This document shows, piece after piece, positions 11,560 to 19,946 of a stretch of DNA of 19,946 bases. The position numbers and the translations under genes are program-made. Under the pieces are notes generated by a model that was given only the letters and a program-made list of their open reading frames with translations, was not told where the DNA came from and searched no databases. The stretch is from Dimargaris cristalligena (taxonomy: Eukaryota > Kickxellomycota > Dimargaritomycetes > Dimargaritales > Dimargaritaceae). The DNA is taken from NCBI GenBank assembly GCA_027576995.1, contig JANBQC010000528.1, positions 1 through 19,946 of the forward strand, given 5' to 3'. The stretch's first letter is position 1. The number at the start of each line of letters is the position of its first letter.

Positions 11560-12133
11560 GGTTAAATAAAAATTGCAAGTTAATATTGGGATAATAAAAA
11601 AAAGGGGGGAATCAATGAATAATTATGAAATGAACTAACTAGTTATGGACAACGATAATTGCAACTAGAAGAATATATTTGGCCAGCAGTGTTTGCAATG
11701 TATAGGTTTATGGGGATCCAGTGCTTGGATCAAACCATGAGATATGAATAATGACAACTAGAGACAATGGGAAACTGAGTCAGACTATAGAAAAACTGGT
11801 AATATCGACATAAGGTCACAAAACTGAAGGGGGTATAAGTGGTGAATAATGGGCAATATTGGTGAGGTGATATACGGTCCAGAGGACTTTAAGATATGTA
11901 TCGATAATATGTAAAACAATACTTATGATATAAGAAATGGGGGGATATTAATGAATTGCGGAATAAAATAGAGGGCCGCTGTGGAATATTTATAGTTTCA
12001 GAATGGTAGCTATTCGTCGAGGGTCTATGTACGTATTGGATCGGATGGGCCATTTGTACCGAGCAAAACCCGAGTTGAAGTGCCTGCCAGTCGGGTACGA
12101 ATGTCGCGTCTCGACAACCCCACTTGTCATTCA

Positions 12134-12376
12134 TTAGGCCACATGCGCCCCTTCCCCTTGCAAACCACTAACTTGGCCTAGCTTGGCTAGAGACAGGGCC
12201 CCTTTCTTAACCGATTCAAGGAATGCATTGCCAACTGACCACAAGTAAATCACCAATAAAATATTATACGCTCCAGCCAACTCCCAAAAATGATGGTGGC
12301 TAATTAGATTTGACGGAGGACCGCCGACTTCTACCGTATTCTCGACCGCATGGGGATGGGGGGAGGGGGGGTGCAT
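12134..12376 (-). CDS. Possible 80-residue ORF, unknown
   Basis: An ATG-started frame of 80 codons. Residues around 30-50 (from HHHFWELAG to WSVGNAF) form one hydrophobic segment that could span a membrane. The ATG directly follows GTAAGG, which is itself a good splice donor, so the ATG may fall inside an intron of an unseen gene, or the frame may be chance. No family resemblance was recognised. Confidence 0.18.
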   Translation of the reverse strand: MHPPSPHPHAVENTVEVGGPPSNLISHHHFWELAGAYNILLVIYLWSVGNAFLESVKKGALSLAKLGQVSGLQGEGAHVA

Positions 12377-12433
12377 CCTTACCTACGCCAACCCCTTTAC
12401 TCTCTTTCACACCTAGGAAATGCACGTATATGT

Positions 12434-12556
12434 CTAGACTGATATGCTAATCGGGGCGTATCGATAGCCCCTAGCCGATATTGACGTGTGGCTTTGCGGA
12501 TTAGCCCACTTTTCCGAGAAGACATCGCGGTGGTGCGACACTGGCGTTTCAGCCAT
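12434..12556 (-). CDS. Possible 40-residue ORF behind a TATA box
   Basis: An ATG in a good context (GGGAATGG) opens a 40-codon frame beginning MAETPVSHH, in a locally CpG-rich segment. TATATAAA lies about 42 bases upstream of the ATG. No splice donor of the local GTAAG type occurs inside, so it would be a complete micro-ORF. It could also be the leader of a transcript that continues. The product is unrecognised. Confidence 0.18.
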   Translation of the reverse strand: MAETPVSHHRDVFSEKWANPQSHTSISARGYRYAPISISV

Positions 12557-12597
12557 TCCCGCTAACACGGAGAGGAAGCATGTGGGCTAAGGCATCG

Positions 12598-12605
12598 TTT
12601 ATATA
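12598..12605 (-). promoter_or_regulatory. TATA-like box
   Basis: The minus strand reads TATATAAA, a full match to the TATA consensus, inside an otherwise GC-balanced segment. It lies upstream of the ORF candidate at 12434-12556, which is the only downstream start nearby. Confidence 0.25.
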
Positions 12606-13467
12606 GATGCGGTGCAAGTCCGTGATTTATGCTCCAATGTTCACCGCACTAGGGTCGGCCAATGGACTGGGACAGTTAAAGTTTCGAACCGTTACTTCTA
12701 TCTGGCTATATTTGCGTATAGAAAAGTAATTTGTGGACGTGGGTCATACTATTCTTAGTTTACACTCTGTTATATGCACCCGGCCAAGATTGGGCAAGGT
12801 TAGACCATTAATTTAGATATGTCCCCCATCTTCTTTCAAAACTCAAGGAGATGGAGTGGTTGTTTAAACCTCAGAGGTCTGCCTCCGTATCTTTCACATC
12901 CACGTCCACATCCACGCACACCACCCTCAACTCTCCCCTAATCATATGGGTGAATAGCCATGTGCTGTGTCCCTCGATAGCTATTCCTCGTATTTCGAAT
13001 TATAAGGGTCGACTGGTCTGGTCGAATTGTCTCTGGAACGCCTCCTGCCCCTCAACACCGCCTTTTTTCTCCGCCACCTCTATAAACCGCGGCGGACATG
13101 TCTGGTTTAGCCATTATGACATGTTGCCGATAGGTTCCATAGTTTTAAAGAAGGTAAATACCGTCCCGTCTAAGACATAGCAGGTATGCCACTGGGTATT
13201 ATATAGCCCATAACAACCAAAGTCGGTCGACAGCTTCCGCGGTTGCGAGATATTAGTACGACACCCCAGCCAAAACCGTAGTCCATGGGTAATTCGACAC
13301 CTATGGTCGAAGCGACTCTAAAAACATAATCTAATAGTCTCGAATACATCATTCCCATTCACTCATTTGGCTTCCCTTTTTAACATATTTTAAGACCTCG
13401 GGGGAGATTACATGAACTAGAATGCCGAGTAAAGCCCACCAGAAGGCAATGTATACAAGGGGTAACA

Positions 13468-13496
13468 GGGAGGGGGGGCGCAATCCCTCCCCCCCA
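13468..13496. repeat. G-run / C-run imperfect hairpin
   Basis: A GGGAGGGGGGG run is followed after CGCAAT by CCCTCCCCCCC. The arms can pair with one mismatch and one wobble around a six-base loop, and the G run could also stack. No flanking gene makes this an obvious terminator; it lies about 520 bases beyond the stop of the oxidoreductase gene. Confidence 0.5.
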
Positions 13497-14018
13497 TGAC
13501 TATGTTGCAGGCGCCATCATACGTTGCTTAAGTTTTCCCGATTGTGAATAATAGCGTAAAATACAAGATCCAGGGAAGGTATCCCGTTGCATTCCATTCA
13601 GATCATCTCTCTATCCCCTGTTGTATTTGGGGGGATGTCACGTTTGCCCACTGGTAGTGGTAGGTTGATGTATTTACATCCTATTTAAGGTTAAGTAAAA
13701 CTATATAGTAGTTACGCAGGCCTAGGTATACGTGACTAAGGTAGCAGTCAGAGTATATACCACAATCCTTATGCCAGGGGGGGGCCTTGGGCCCGTGTCC
13801 AATGCCGTTACCCTACATGGCAGGTAAATGTAAACCCCGAATTCAATAATATGCACCAATGAAGAAAAAAATTGGAAAAAAAAACAACCTGCCCATGGTG
13901 CCATAATTGGGAGGCTTCGTCCGAAAGGAAATATCGGAAGCGGGATATAGCGAGCAGCAATGAAAAAAAAACGGGGAAGCGGAAATAACATCGTGCCACT
14001 GCCATATTCCCTTATTTT

Positions 14019-16608
14019 TTATATCTTGGCTTTCAAGAAGGGTTCATTGCTGACCGTAAAGCGCATCCCCTTCTGACGGAACCGAGTCAATAGCGCCTCA
14101 CCCATAGCGGCGGCGGGGGACAGCACACCGCCTTCGGCAGCCACCTGTTCACGATTGAAGGCGAGGCACAGAGCCGACTCGGCTACATATTTGATTGTTT
14201 CACCATACCCGGGGTCGCTGGTACCCACGACCTCGGCGTAAGCTCTTTCGGGGGCCTGCTTCGGCTGTTTTGGGTCCTCGGTGGCCTTCGCGTTGTTCGA
14301 ATAGGTAGGAACAGGGGCCGCCTGGCCCACTACGCGGTGGGTAAAGTGCCCTTTTTCGATATCCGCCCGGCTGGGACCTTCTCCCGGCGCAGGTAGGAAT
14401 TTCATCAATAGCCAGCGAGTCGGCGAAAACTTCACCATGAAATAGGCAAAGATCAGACCAAGGGTCGTCGTGGTCGAGGACCAGGCACTCTTAAAGGACA
14501 AAGACTCGCTAATTGGCCATACATAAAATGAATTTTGAGGAGGGGGTGAGATAAAAATAAGTAAGCGAGTTAGCCGTGGCCCGACGAAAGAATGGCTTTT
14601 AAAATAACAATCTAAATTGCTAGTTGAATGTCAAAGGAGATCGACACAGGGGGGGCCGTACTATACGATATCAAAATAGCGGACAATGATGCCAGTGTAC
14701 ACTGTGCAGTGAGTCGACTTACTCGTAACGGAAAAGAGGTCCGTAGTTACGGTTATGGCTCGAAGATCGGACAACAGACGTGTTGGTAGGGGCCATGAAG
14801 AAGAAACCCTGCCATTTACCAAAGTCGTTGTCAAAGTAGACAGGGTACTTGGACGGAGCGCCGGGCATATTTTTAGGGCGGGGTTGTTTGGGCTTGGAAT
14901 CTACAGGGATTCGCAGAGAAAGGTGTATCGCATATTACCAATATTCCGAGCAGTGGTAAAGTAATATTACTTGGTTAAGGGAAGGCAAGTCGGTGGATGG
15001 GTTCAAATAATACGGCCGAGTTGCTCTATTTGAATGGTGGTGAGCTGACCATGGGGTTATAACCTACATTGTCACTTACCTTTCGAAATCCTGGCGAGCT
15101 GTTTCATGTGGTTGTCCCCATTAGAAATGGACTCCACGGCCGAGGCCAGGGTGCCGCCGCTGAGTCCACCTTTAAGCTGAACCATGGACCCCTTCACAGC
15201 ACCCGTGTCCTTGCCGTAGCGTTTCTTGATGTAGTCGACGACCCTATTGTATACCATAGCCGGGTCAGTTGGGAGTAAAGGGATATGTCATGCGGGGAAG
15301 GTTCTCAGCCAAGGGGTAAGTAAGAAGGGTCTAGGAGGTTTGTCAAGGAGAAAATGATCACGGGGCTCATGGTAATGATGCAACCCCCAATTTATGCCGT
15401 AACAACGGATTTCTTAGTGTAGATTGTCGCTACTTACATGAACACGCCCAGGTCGGATGGAATGGAGTCAAAGCCGCAACACGAAACGATCAGAGCCTGG
15501 TTTCGTACGGCCAAATCGTGGTACTTGGCGGCCATCAGCTTCACCCAGATGGCTTCGCCCGTAATATCTACGTAGTCAGTCCCCTCCTGGGCACAGGCGC
15601 GCACCAAAGGCTCGCCGTACTGCAGGAAAGGGCCAACCGTGGAAATTACCACCCGGCTCTGCCTGGCCATGGCCTGTAGCAGGTCGTCATTGGCACTATC
15701 GGCGATGATGAGGGGCAGCTGCAGATGGGTACACCAAGGGAAGGGGTAATAAGAGTGAGTGAGTGATGATAAAGGTGTCTCATAATTGTTGGGTTAAGTG
15801 AAATCGAGGGCAGTCAGCGGTAAGAGAGCACGGTACCACTAAACTTCAAATGGTATTATTATAAAACCACCATGTGCATTTTCTCCACCTGGCCTCTTGA
15901 TAAGTCCATTTCATTTGAATTAAATTACCTTTAGGGCATTAGGGTAGGATTCCCCAAGGCTCTCCTGAGTGGCAATGAGCTTGGACTTGTTACGGCCCGC
16001 GATGGCAAATTTGAGATTCTATTGGGGGAAACACATACAGGGGTGAATTACAGCCCGCCTTAAGATAAGGTATATGAGTGGCATATTAAATCCATGGCCT
16101 TGTGGAAGGAGAGCTCGCCGATCATCAGGCGGTGGGGTGGAGTAGAGTTTTGCCTGAGGAGGCGCTCCAAAGGACGGTGGAGTATACCCAGAACACCGGC
16201 CTTTCTGGCTCCTCCAGTGTAATCTATTCGAACGAAAATAGCAAACACCGCAGCCCCCTCTACTTCGTACGCTCGCCTATTTTAACTTGGATAATACCAA
16301 AAATTAGTCTGTGCTTATCCCCCTTACCTGCGGCCCTTCGCGGAGAAGGTATTCGGCAATGTATTTTCCTGTGAAGCCGGTGGCGCCCCAAACTGGATGG
16401 GGGGAGGTAATGGGTGTGGACAGTAATATATATATAGGTTATAGAGTAAGTTGGGAGGGGGCAAGGGCATGTTTAATTCGAGAACGCTGAGGTCTAAAAA
16501 AGCGGTTGTTAAGTCGAAAGATACAAATCCAGTAAAGGGGCGACTTCGCTGCTTACCGACAATGTCGTAGGGCCGGCTCTGCCGAGCTAGTAGCGAAGTG
16601 GCGGACAT
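14019..16608 (-). CDS. SCCPDH-type saccharopine dehydrogenase-like oxidoreductase
   Basis: Exons in order: 16557-16608, 16328-16392, 15929-16018, 15438-15718, 15080-15243, 14723-14900, 14019-14508. All junctions are GT-AG, all phases agree, and the product is 439 residues (human SCCPDH 429). The ATG has the context CACCATG. An N-terminal Rossmann fold shows VWGATGFTG (residues 18-26), which binds NAD(P)H, then IAGRN. Further family blocks are STVGPFLQYGEPL, DYVDITGE, CGFDSIPSDLGV and KGGLSGGT. A hydrophobic segment near 293-303 may attach the protein to a membrane or lipid droplet, where animal SCCPDH is found. The acceptor at 15244 was chosen because it restores the family's SDLG-x-x-VVDYI block; starting at the ATG just upstream would not splice. 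This family differs from the lysine-pathway enzyme Lys9, and its true substrate is not established. Confidence 0.92.
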
Positions 16609-17400
16609 GGTGGGAGACTGAATAAAAGGGCGAGGGGGGAATGAGCGAGTATCGGGAACTTGGGAAGTGAATGAGGGGGAGGTTGTGGCAATGTCAGGAG
16701 GGTTATGAAACCGGGCTGTAGTGAGAAGGGGAGAGTGCAGCAGCAACCAAAGGGGGAGAGCAGCTGGGAAGATAAAGGATGGCGATGGGCGTTATTAAAT
16801 TTGCTAAGCTTGGCCCGGGATATCAATTTAACACGAGCCAGTGCGTCCTAGTTAAGAGAGCGGAGACCCTTCTTCACAAGCAAAATTGATATAGCAGGGG
16901 GGGTACTAGTTAGTATAGGGCGGCGGTGGTATTAGCTGAAACCTACCAGGAAAAGCAGTCCTCTCTCCACCACCTTAGAGCAAGATGGGGGAGGCCTTCG
17001 TCCATCAGCGGTTGACACCTTGAACCAATTTAGTCTGTGACCCTCCTGTATAAGCCTATCTCGGCGATTGCTGACAAATAGGGAGGTCTATGCATGAATA
17101 TAATGTTCCTTAATTCACCTATCCCTGTACTTATTAGCGACATGTGGGTCTAAGTCGGCTAATAATGCTTGACTTCCCCCTTGGCCATAACTGCCAGTAG
17201 TTAGCTAGCTAAATATTAACTATCCCGACTCTTGTGGGTATTCCAATCATCCTATATACCCCCCCCCCACCGGCCGTATTATAAAGATACACTTCGCTCT
17301 GGTCCCTCTTTCTTGTATCATTGGCATCATTAGCGCACCAATATATCTATGTCAATAAATAGCTGGCGTGGTTTACTAGGATAATAACTATCGGATATTT
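16609..17400. other. Intergenic region upstream of the oxidoreductase
   Basis: I see no gene. The first 200 bases next to the oxidoreductase ATG are pyrimidine-rich on the minus strand, as fungal promoters and 5' UTRs often are; the ORFs there are proline/serine-rich translations of that bias. A run of C lies near 17262-17271. CpG density falls from normal near 16600 to very low beyond 17393. Confidence 0.5.
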
Positions 17401-17430
17401 TGGTAGGTATGTGCATTACACATACTACCA
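17401..17430. repeat. Strong hairpin at the edge of the CpG-poor tract
   Basis: TGGTAG-g-TATGTG is followed by the loop CATTA and then CACATACTACCA. This gives a 12-bp stem with a single bulged G. It sits eight bases right of the last CpG (17392-17393) before the depleted tract and about 190 bases beyond the stop of the pseudogene. It could be an end structure of an inserted element or simply a hairpin near a 3' end. Confidence 0.6.
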
Positions 17431-17617
17431 TATAAAGCAGCCCAGGACCTCAGCTGGTTGATATTGAACCCTCAGCTAACTACATAGCAGTGGTTCTGTG
17501 CTCATACTATTACTATAACTAAACGGCCTTGTATGTCAAGAGCTTTTTTTAAAAAAATTAAAATAAAACTAAAAAAACAAAGCAGGTGCTCACTGGGTGT
17601 GCCCTGTCAACTGGCCT

Positions 17618-18881
17618 TTAACTGTGACTAGTAAACCAGCTGCTGATTTTTGAAGTCCAGTCTTTGGTAACCATTCTGAAGTTTGAAGCCCAGCCTCCAG
17701 TTGATGGCTGGACTGTCTTGTTGTCAATTAGCCACACTGTGAACGACTTTTGAGCTTTGGTAAATGGCAAAATGTCACCCATCTCAATTCCTAGAATCCT
17801 GTGGCAGGATTTTTCATCAAGTGGTTTTGTCATGTGTAATTCGCCCTTATCTGGAGTGCTCTTAGAAAGCTCATCCAGACGCAGCCTGGCATTATTATAA
17901 CCAAGGGTATCACAGCATATTATTATTGGTTGTTGCAAATCAGGAGACTCCTTTAACCACCCTTTCCCAAAGGTAGAAGTGGTTTTAAGAGGTTTAGACA
18001 TATGGTGAATTACAGCTGTCCTGACTTGTTGGTCAACAACCATGTCCCAGATTTTGTCTAGCACCTCCTCCAAAATGGTGTTGTTATTGGGGTTGGTGGT
18101 GATGGCTAGAAATACTTGATTGACTAATGTTTATTCAATGTATTTCTTAAATGTGTCAAAGTCCAGCTGTATGTTTGGGGCACTGGCACTTAATTCCTTG
18201 ACCTAGAAGTCTACCAAGTTGATGCCTTTGCTACCCCACAGCCATTGGATACCCTTGACATAGGCCAGAGCTTCATCCAGTTTCCAAGGTGCACACCATA
18301 AGAGGGGGAACTTTTGACTCTTTTGGTCATCATTTAGTTGACACCAGTCAAATGCCCAGGCCTTAGGTTGGTTGTCAATAGAAGGTGCATTAGCTATAAT
18401 TGTGTGAGTTGTAAGGTTATTGCTAATCCACCCCAGGATACTCTTAGGTAAGTCAGTATCATAGACCACTGGATTACTCTCTGAGTTATCACCCTAGTTG
18501 TCCTTGAAGTTGTCACCCATGCTAATCTGGAATTTCTTTGCCAGCTCAGTTAGCTTCTTGCAGTTGGTTGGACTCAGTCCAATGGCCTAGCTGTACAAGT
18601 AAAATGGATAATAGAAATTGAGGAGTTTAAAATCAATATTTAATTACAGCTGATGTCAAGATGCTTCAATCTAAATTAATCTGAAACCCAGGGATCTCAA
18701 CTAGCTGGGCATTGGGATAAGTGGTTAGGATTGGATAATGGACCAGGTTACTTACTTTGGGTGATGCACTCTTGGCTAATTGGGATATAGGCTTGCCCTG
18801 GGATTGGATTAAAGCCCCCTGACTAGCTGCAACCATTAAGCTCAGGGACAGAGTAATCCATTTTAGAGAGGGGGTATACAT
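17618..18881 (-). pseudogene. Secreted-protein gene with three in-frame stops
   Basis: Two exons, 18756-18881 and 17618-18586, are separated by a 169-nt intron with donor GTAAGT and acceptor CAGCTAG; phase is 0. Exon 1 encodes a clear signal peptide: Lys7, hydrophobic core at about 8-18, then AASQGA. Exon 2 keeps one frame for 322 codons with no indel but has TAG at 18494-18496, TAG at 18203-18205 and TAA at 18131-18133. Codon content between the stops still reads as a soluble protein, with several Trp and Cys residues. The first stop leaves about 72 residues. No known family was recognised. All three stops could come from Gln codons by a single C-to-T change, but that is inference. Alternatives are sequence error or readthrough; the neighbouring genes use the standard code, which argues against reassignment. 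It lies wholly inside the CpG-poor tract. Confidence 0.6.
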
Positions 18882-19563
18882 AACTATTAGGGCAAGTGGG
18901 GTAGGTTAGGTTAGGGGGTATGGTCATGTAAATTGAAATGTGGATTTCCACAGAAAAAATGAGGTGATAAAAGTTGGTCAGTGACTGTTGGACTATTTAA
19001 TCTACCTTAATTCAGACACCTTAGTGTTTATCCCAATTAGGCCTTATAGTGCCATATGGGAGAAGTTCATTTAGGCTGTATAATGAAAAATCCATTGGAT
19101 GAGGCCAATATTACTGGTTAAAAGATATTCTCATATGTATTCACCCACACACATATTATGTAAAACCTTATACAGCTGGTTTGAATTTCTTCCATATTAA
19201 CCTTCCCATGGTCACCCCCAGTATTATGGGATCACCCTATACCATATAACCTTTCCCCTTCCAGACTTTATCTCTTTGCACTAATCACTTAAGTACTAAT
19301 CTGAAGACTCTTCTGGTTACCATCAGAGTCTTCCAGATCATAATGGCCATCCAGTTAGCCTATTTTACTATACCTTAGCCTTAGTAGTATTCTTCCCCTG
19401 GGGCCTCCCTCTAGAGTTGTCCCTATATATATATAACTGGGCCCCATTGGGACCAGTTTAATCCTTTAGATTATTTATACCCCCTAGTTTACTCTAATAA
19501 ACCCTATATATGCTCACTGCCCTTGTATCTGACTAGTAAGTGTGCCTACTGTATATCCCTTGC
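18882..19563. other. CpG-free spacer, no gene seen
   Basis: No frame of note on either strand. It should include the promoter of the pseudogene at its left. Next to that start the plus strand has TAGGTTAGGTTAGGGGG (18902-18918), a short telomere-like repeat. A TA run lies near 19423-19434. No terminal repeats or transposase fragments were recognised. Confidence 0.5.
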
Positions 19564-19764
19564 CTAATGTGTTACCAATGATTTGAGGGACTCCGCTGGT
19601 GCACCTTTGGGAGAGTCGGCAGGAGGGGGAATCTCCGGTTTCTTTCCACTTGACGGCTCACCATATTTTGTCATGTAATACAGAACATTGGGCTTTGCTG
19701 GGTTCGGGGGGGTCGAGACCGAGGTGGCCTTAGGGAAGTCGCCGCTGGTGTTCTGGTCAGCCAT
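19564..19764 (-). CDS. Small Pro/Ser-rich ORF, possible first exon
   Basis: A 66-codon frame opens at an ATG in an excellent context (ACAATGG). The product is polar and rich in Pro, Ser and Lys, starts MADQNTSGDF and has one NVLYYMTKYG block; it looks disordered with no signal peptide. CpG is normal in its first 55 codons, then vanishes, so the composition boundary falls inside its 3' end. It may be a complete small protein, a first exon with a weak GTAACA donor at 19575, or a gene cut by the CpG-poor segment. No family was recognised. Confidence 0.35.
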   Translation of the reverse strand: MADQNTSGDFPKATSVSTPPNPAKPNVLYYMTKYGEPSSGKKPEIPPPADSPKGAPAESLKSLVTH

Positions 19765-19946
19765 TGTGTCGTATGTCGTCGGCTTGCGTTGTCAGTTGTT
19801 AAAGTAAAAATAAATAAACATTATGAGGAAAACGTTATGCTTAAACGGTATAATCAATTTGGTACTCTGAAATACCAAAGCTTCGAACTGAATAGATGAA
19901 ACTAATAAAGTAAAATAGAACTGGTGATAATAACAATCAAAGTAAA
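19765..19946. other. 5' flank of the small ORF
   Basis: AT-rich flank at the right edge, likely the 5' UTR and promoter of the minus-strand ORF ending at 19764. No feature stands out. Confidence 0.3.

Larger units (their letters stand above)
11560..14018. other. Long intergenic stretch with only weak ORFs
   Basis: This 2.46-kb stretch has no recognisable protein or RNA gene. The first 400 bases upstream of the aminopeptidase ATG are AT-rich and should include its promoter. 12420-12700 is richer in GC and CpG and has a TATA-like box before a 40-codon ORF. An 80-codon ORF lies at 12134-12376. A G-run/C-run hairpin is at 13468-13496. Frames at 11889-12134, 12851-13180 and 13722-14005 look like chance. 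Short spliced genes could be missed here. Confidence 0.5.
17394..19593. other. CpG-depleted compositional island
   Basis: Reading every base pair step, CpG occurs only at 17524, 17744, 17842 and 17880 up to 17881, and not once from 17882 to 19593. The flanks are normal: 16501-16560 and 12421-12480 each have five. CpA and TpG remain common. The depletion covers exon, intron, promoter and spacer alike, so it is not a codon effect. Loss of CpG by deamination of methylated C, or foreign origin, are the likely causes. Confidence 0.85.

Noticed and set aside
12680..12695. tRNA T-loop-like GTTTCGAACC
   Set aside because: Neither strand gives a five-pair T-stem, anticodon arm or acceptor stem around it.
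12851..13180. 109-codon plus-strand frame with an ATG
   Set aside because: Composition is irregular, the first part is a short TCCACR repeat, and nothing resembles a known protein or exon pattern.
13722..14005. Hydrophobic Phe-rich minus-strand frames
   Set aside because: The Phe runs come from poly-A tracts on the plus strand in the oxidoreductase 3' flank.
15072..15257. Independent small ORF starting at the ATG at 15257
   Set aside because: Phase and family alignment show it is exon 5 of the oxidoreductase, entered at the AG at 15244; the ATG lies in the intron.
17618..18586. Reassigned stop codons (TAG/TAA read as Gln)
   Set aside because: POL2, the aminopeptidase and the oxidoreductase use TAA or TGA only at their ends and encode Gln with CAA/CAG, so the code is standard here.
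17394..19593. Classical repeat-induced point mutation (CpA to TpA)
   Set aside because: CpA remains common in the tract (for example five CpA and four TpA in 18181-18240); the missing step is CpG, which RIP alone does not explain.
1..19946. CRISPR array, rRNA, insertion sequence, prokaryotic operon
   Set aside because: No spaced direct repeats, rRNA-like sequence or transposase was seen, and spliced genes show a eukaryotic nuclear genome.

Overview
The window looks like nuclear DNA from a fungus, possibly an early-diverging lineage; the lineage is inference. The evidence is three multi-exon or secreted genes of fungal type, GT-AG introns of about 140-340 nt with GTAAGT-like donors and CTRAY-like branch sites, and a standard genetic code in the intact genes. 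All convincing genes lie on the minus strand.

Layout from left to right. 1-491 is a 3' flank with a perfect 14-bp E-box palindrome at the left edge. 492-9176 is a complete gene for the catalytic subunit of DNA polymerase epsilon (POL2/POLE), rebuilt here as 8 exons encoding 2,402 residues; seven introns crowd the first 14% of the coding sequence and the last exon is 6.2 kb. 9177-10437 is the POL2 5' region. 10438-11559 is an intronless secreted M28 leucine aminopeptidase (LAP1-like). 11560-14018 is a 2.5-kb stretch with only weak ORF candidates. 14019-16608 is a 7-exon, 439-residue SCCPDH-type oxidoreductase (saccharopine-dehydrogenase-like, not Lys9).

From about 17394 to 19593 the composition changes abruptly. 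I find four CpG dinucleotides between 17394 and 17881 and none from 17882 to 19593 (1,712 bp), whereas flanking DNA has up to about five per 60 bases. This tract holds a two-exon gene for a predicted secreted protein of unknown family. Its frame is continuous but carries three in-frame stop codons (TAG, TAG, TAA), so it is most likely a recently silenced pseudogene. A strong hairpin (17401-17430) sits at the left edge of the tract. A 66-codon ORF in an excellent start context (19564-19764) straddles the right edge.

The intact genes have unrelated roles (leading-strand replication, extracellular peptide breakdown, NAD(P)H oxidoreduction), and no cluster or pathway link is visible. The item most worth following is the CpG-free tract with its decaying secreted-protein gene.
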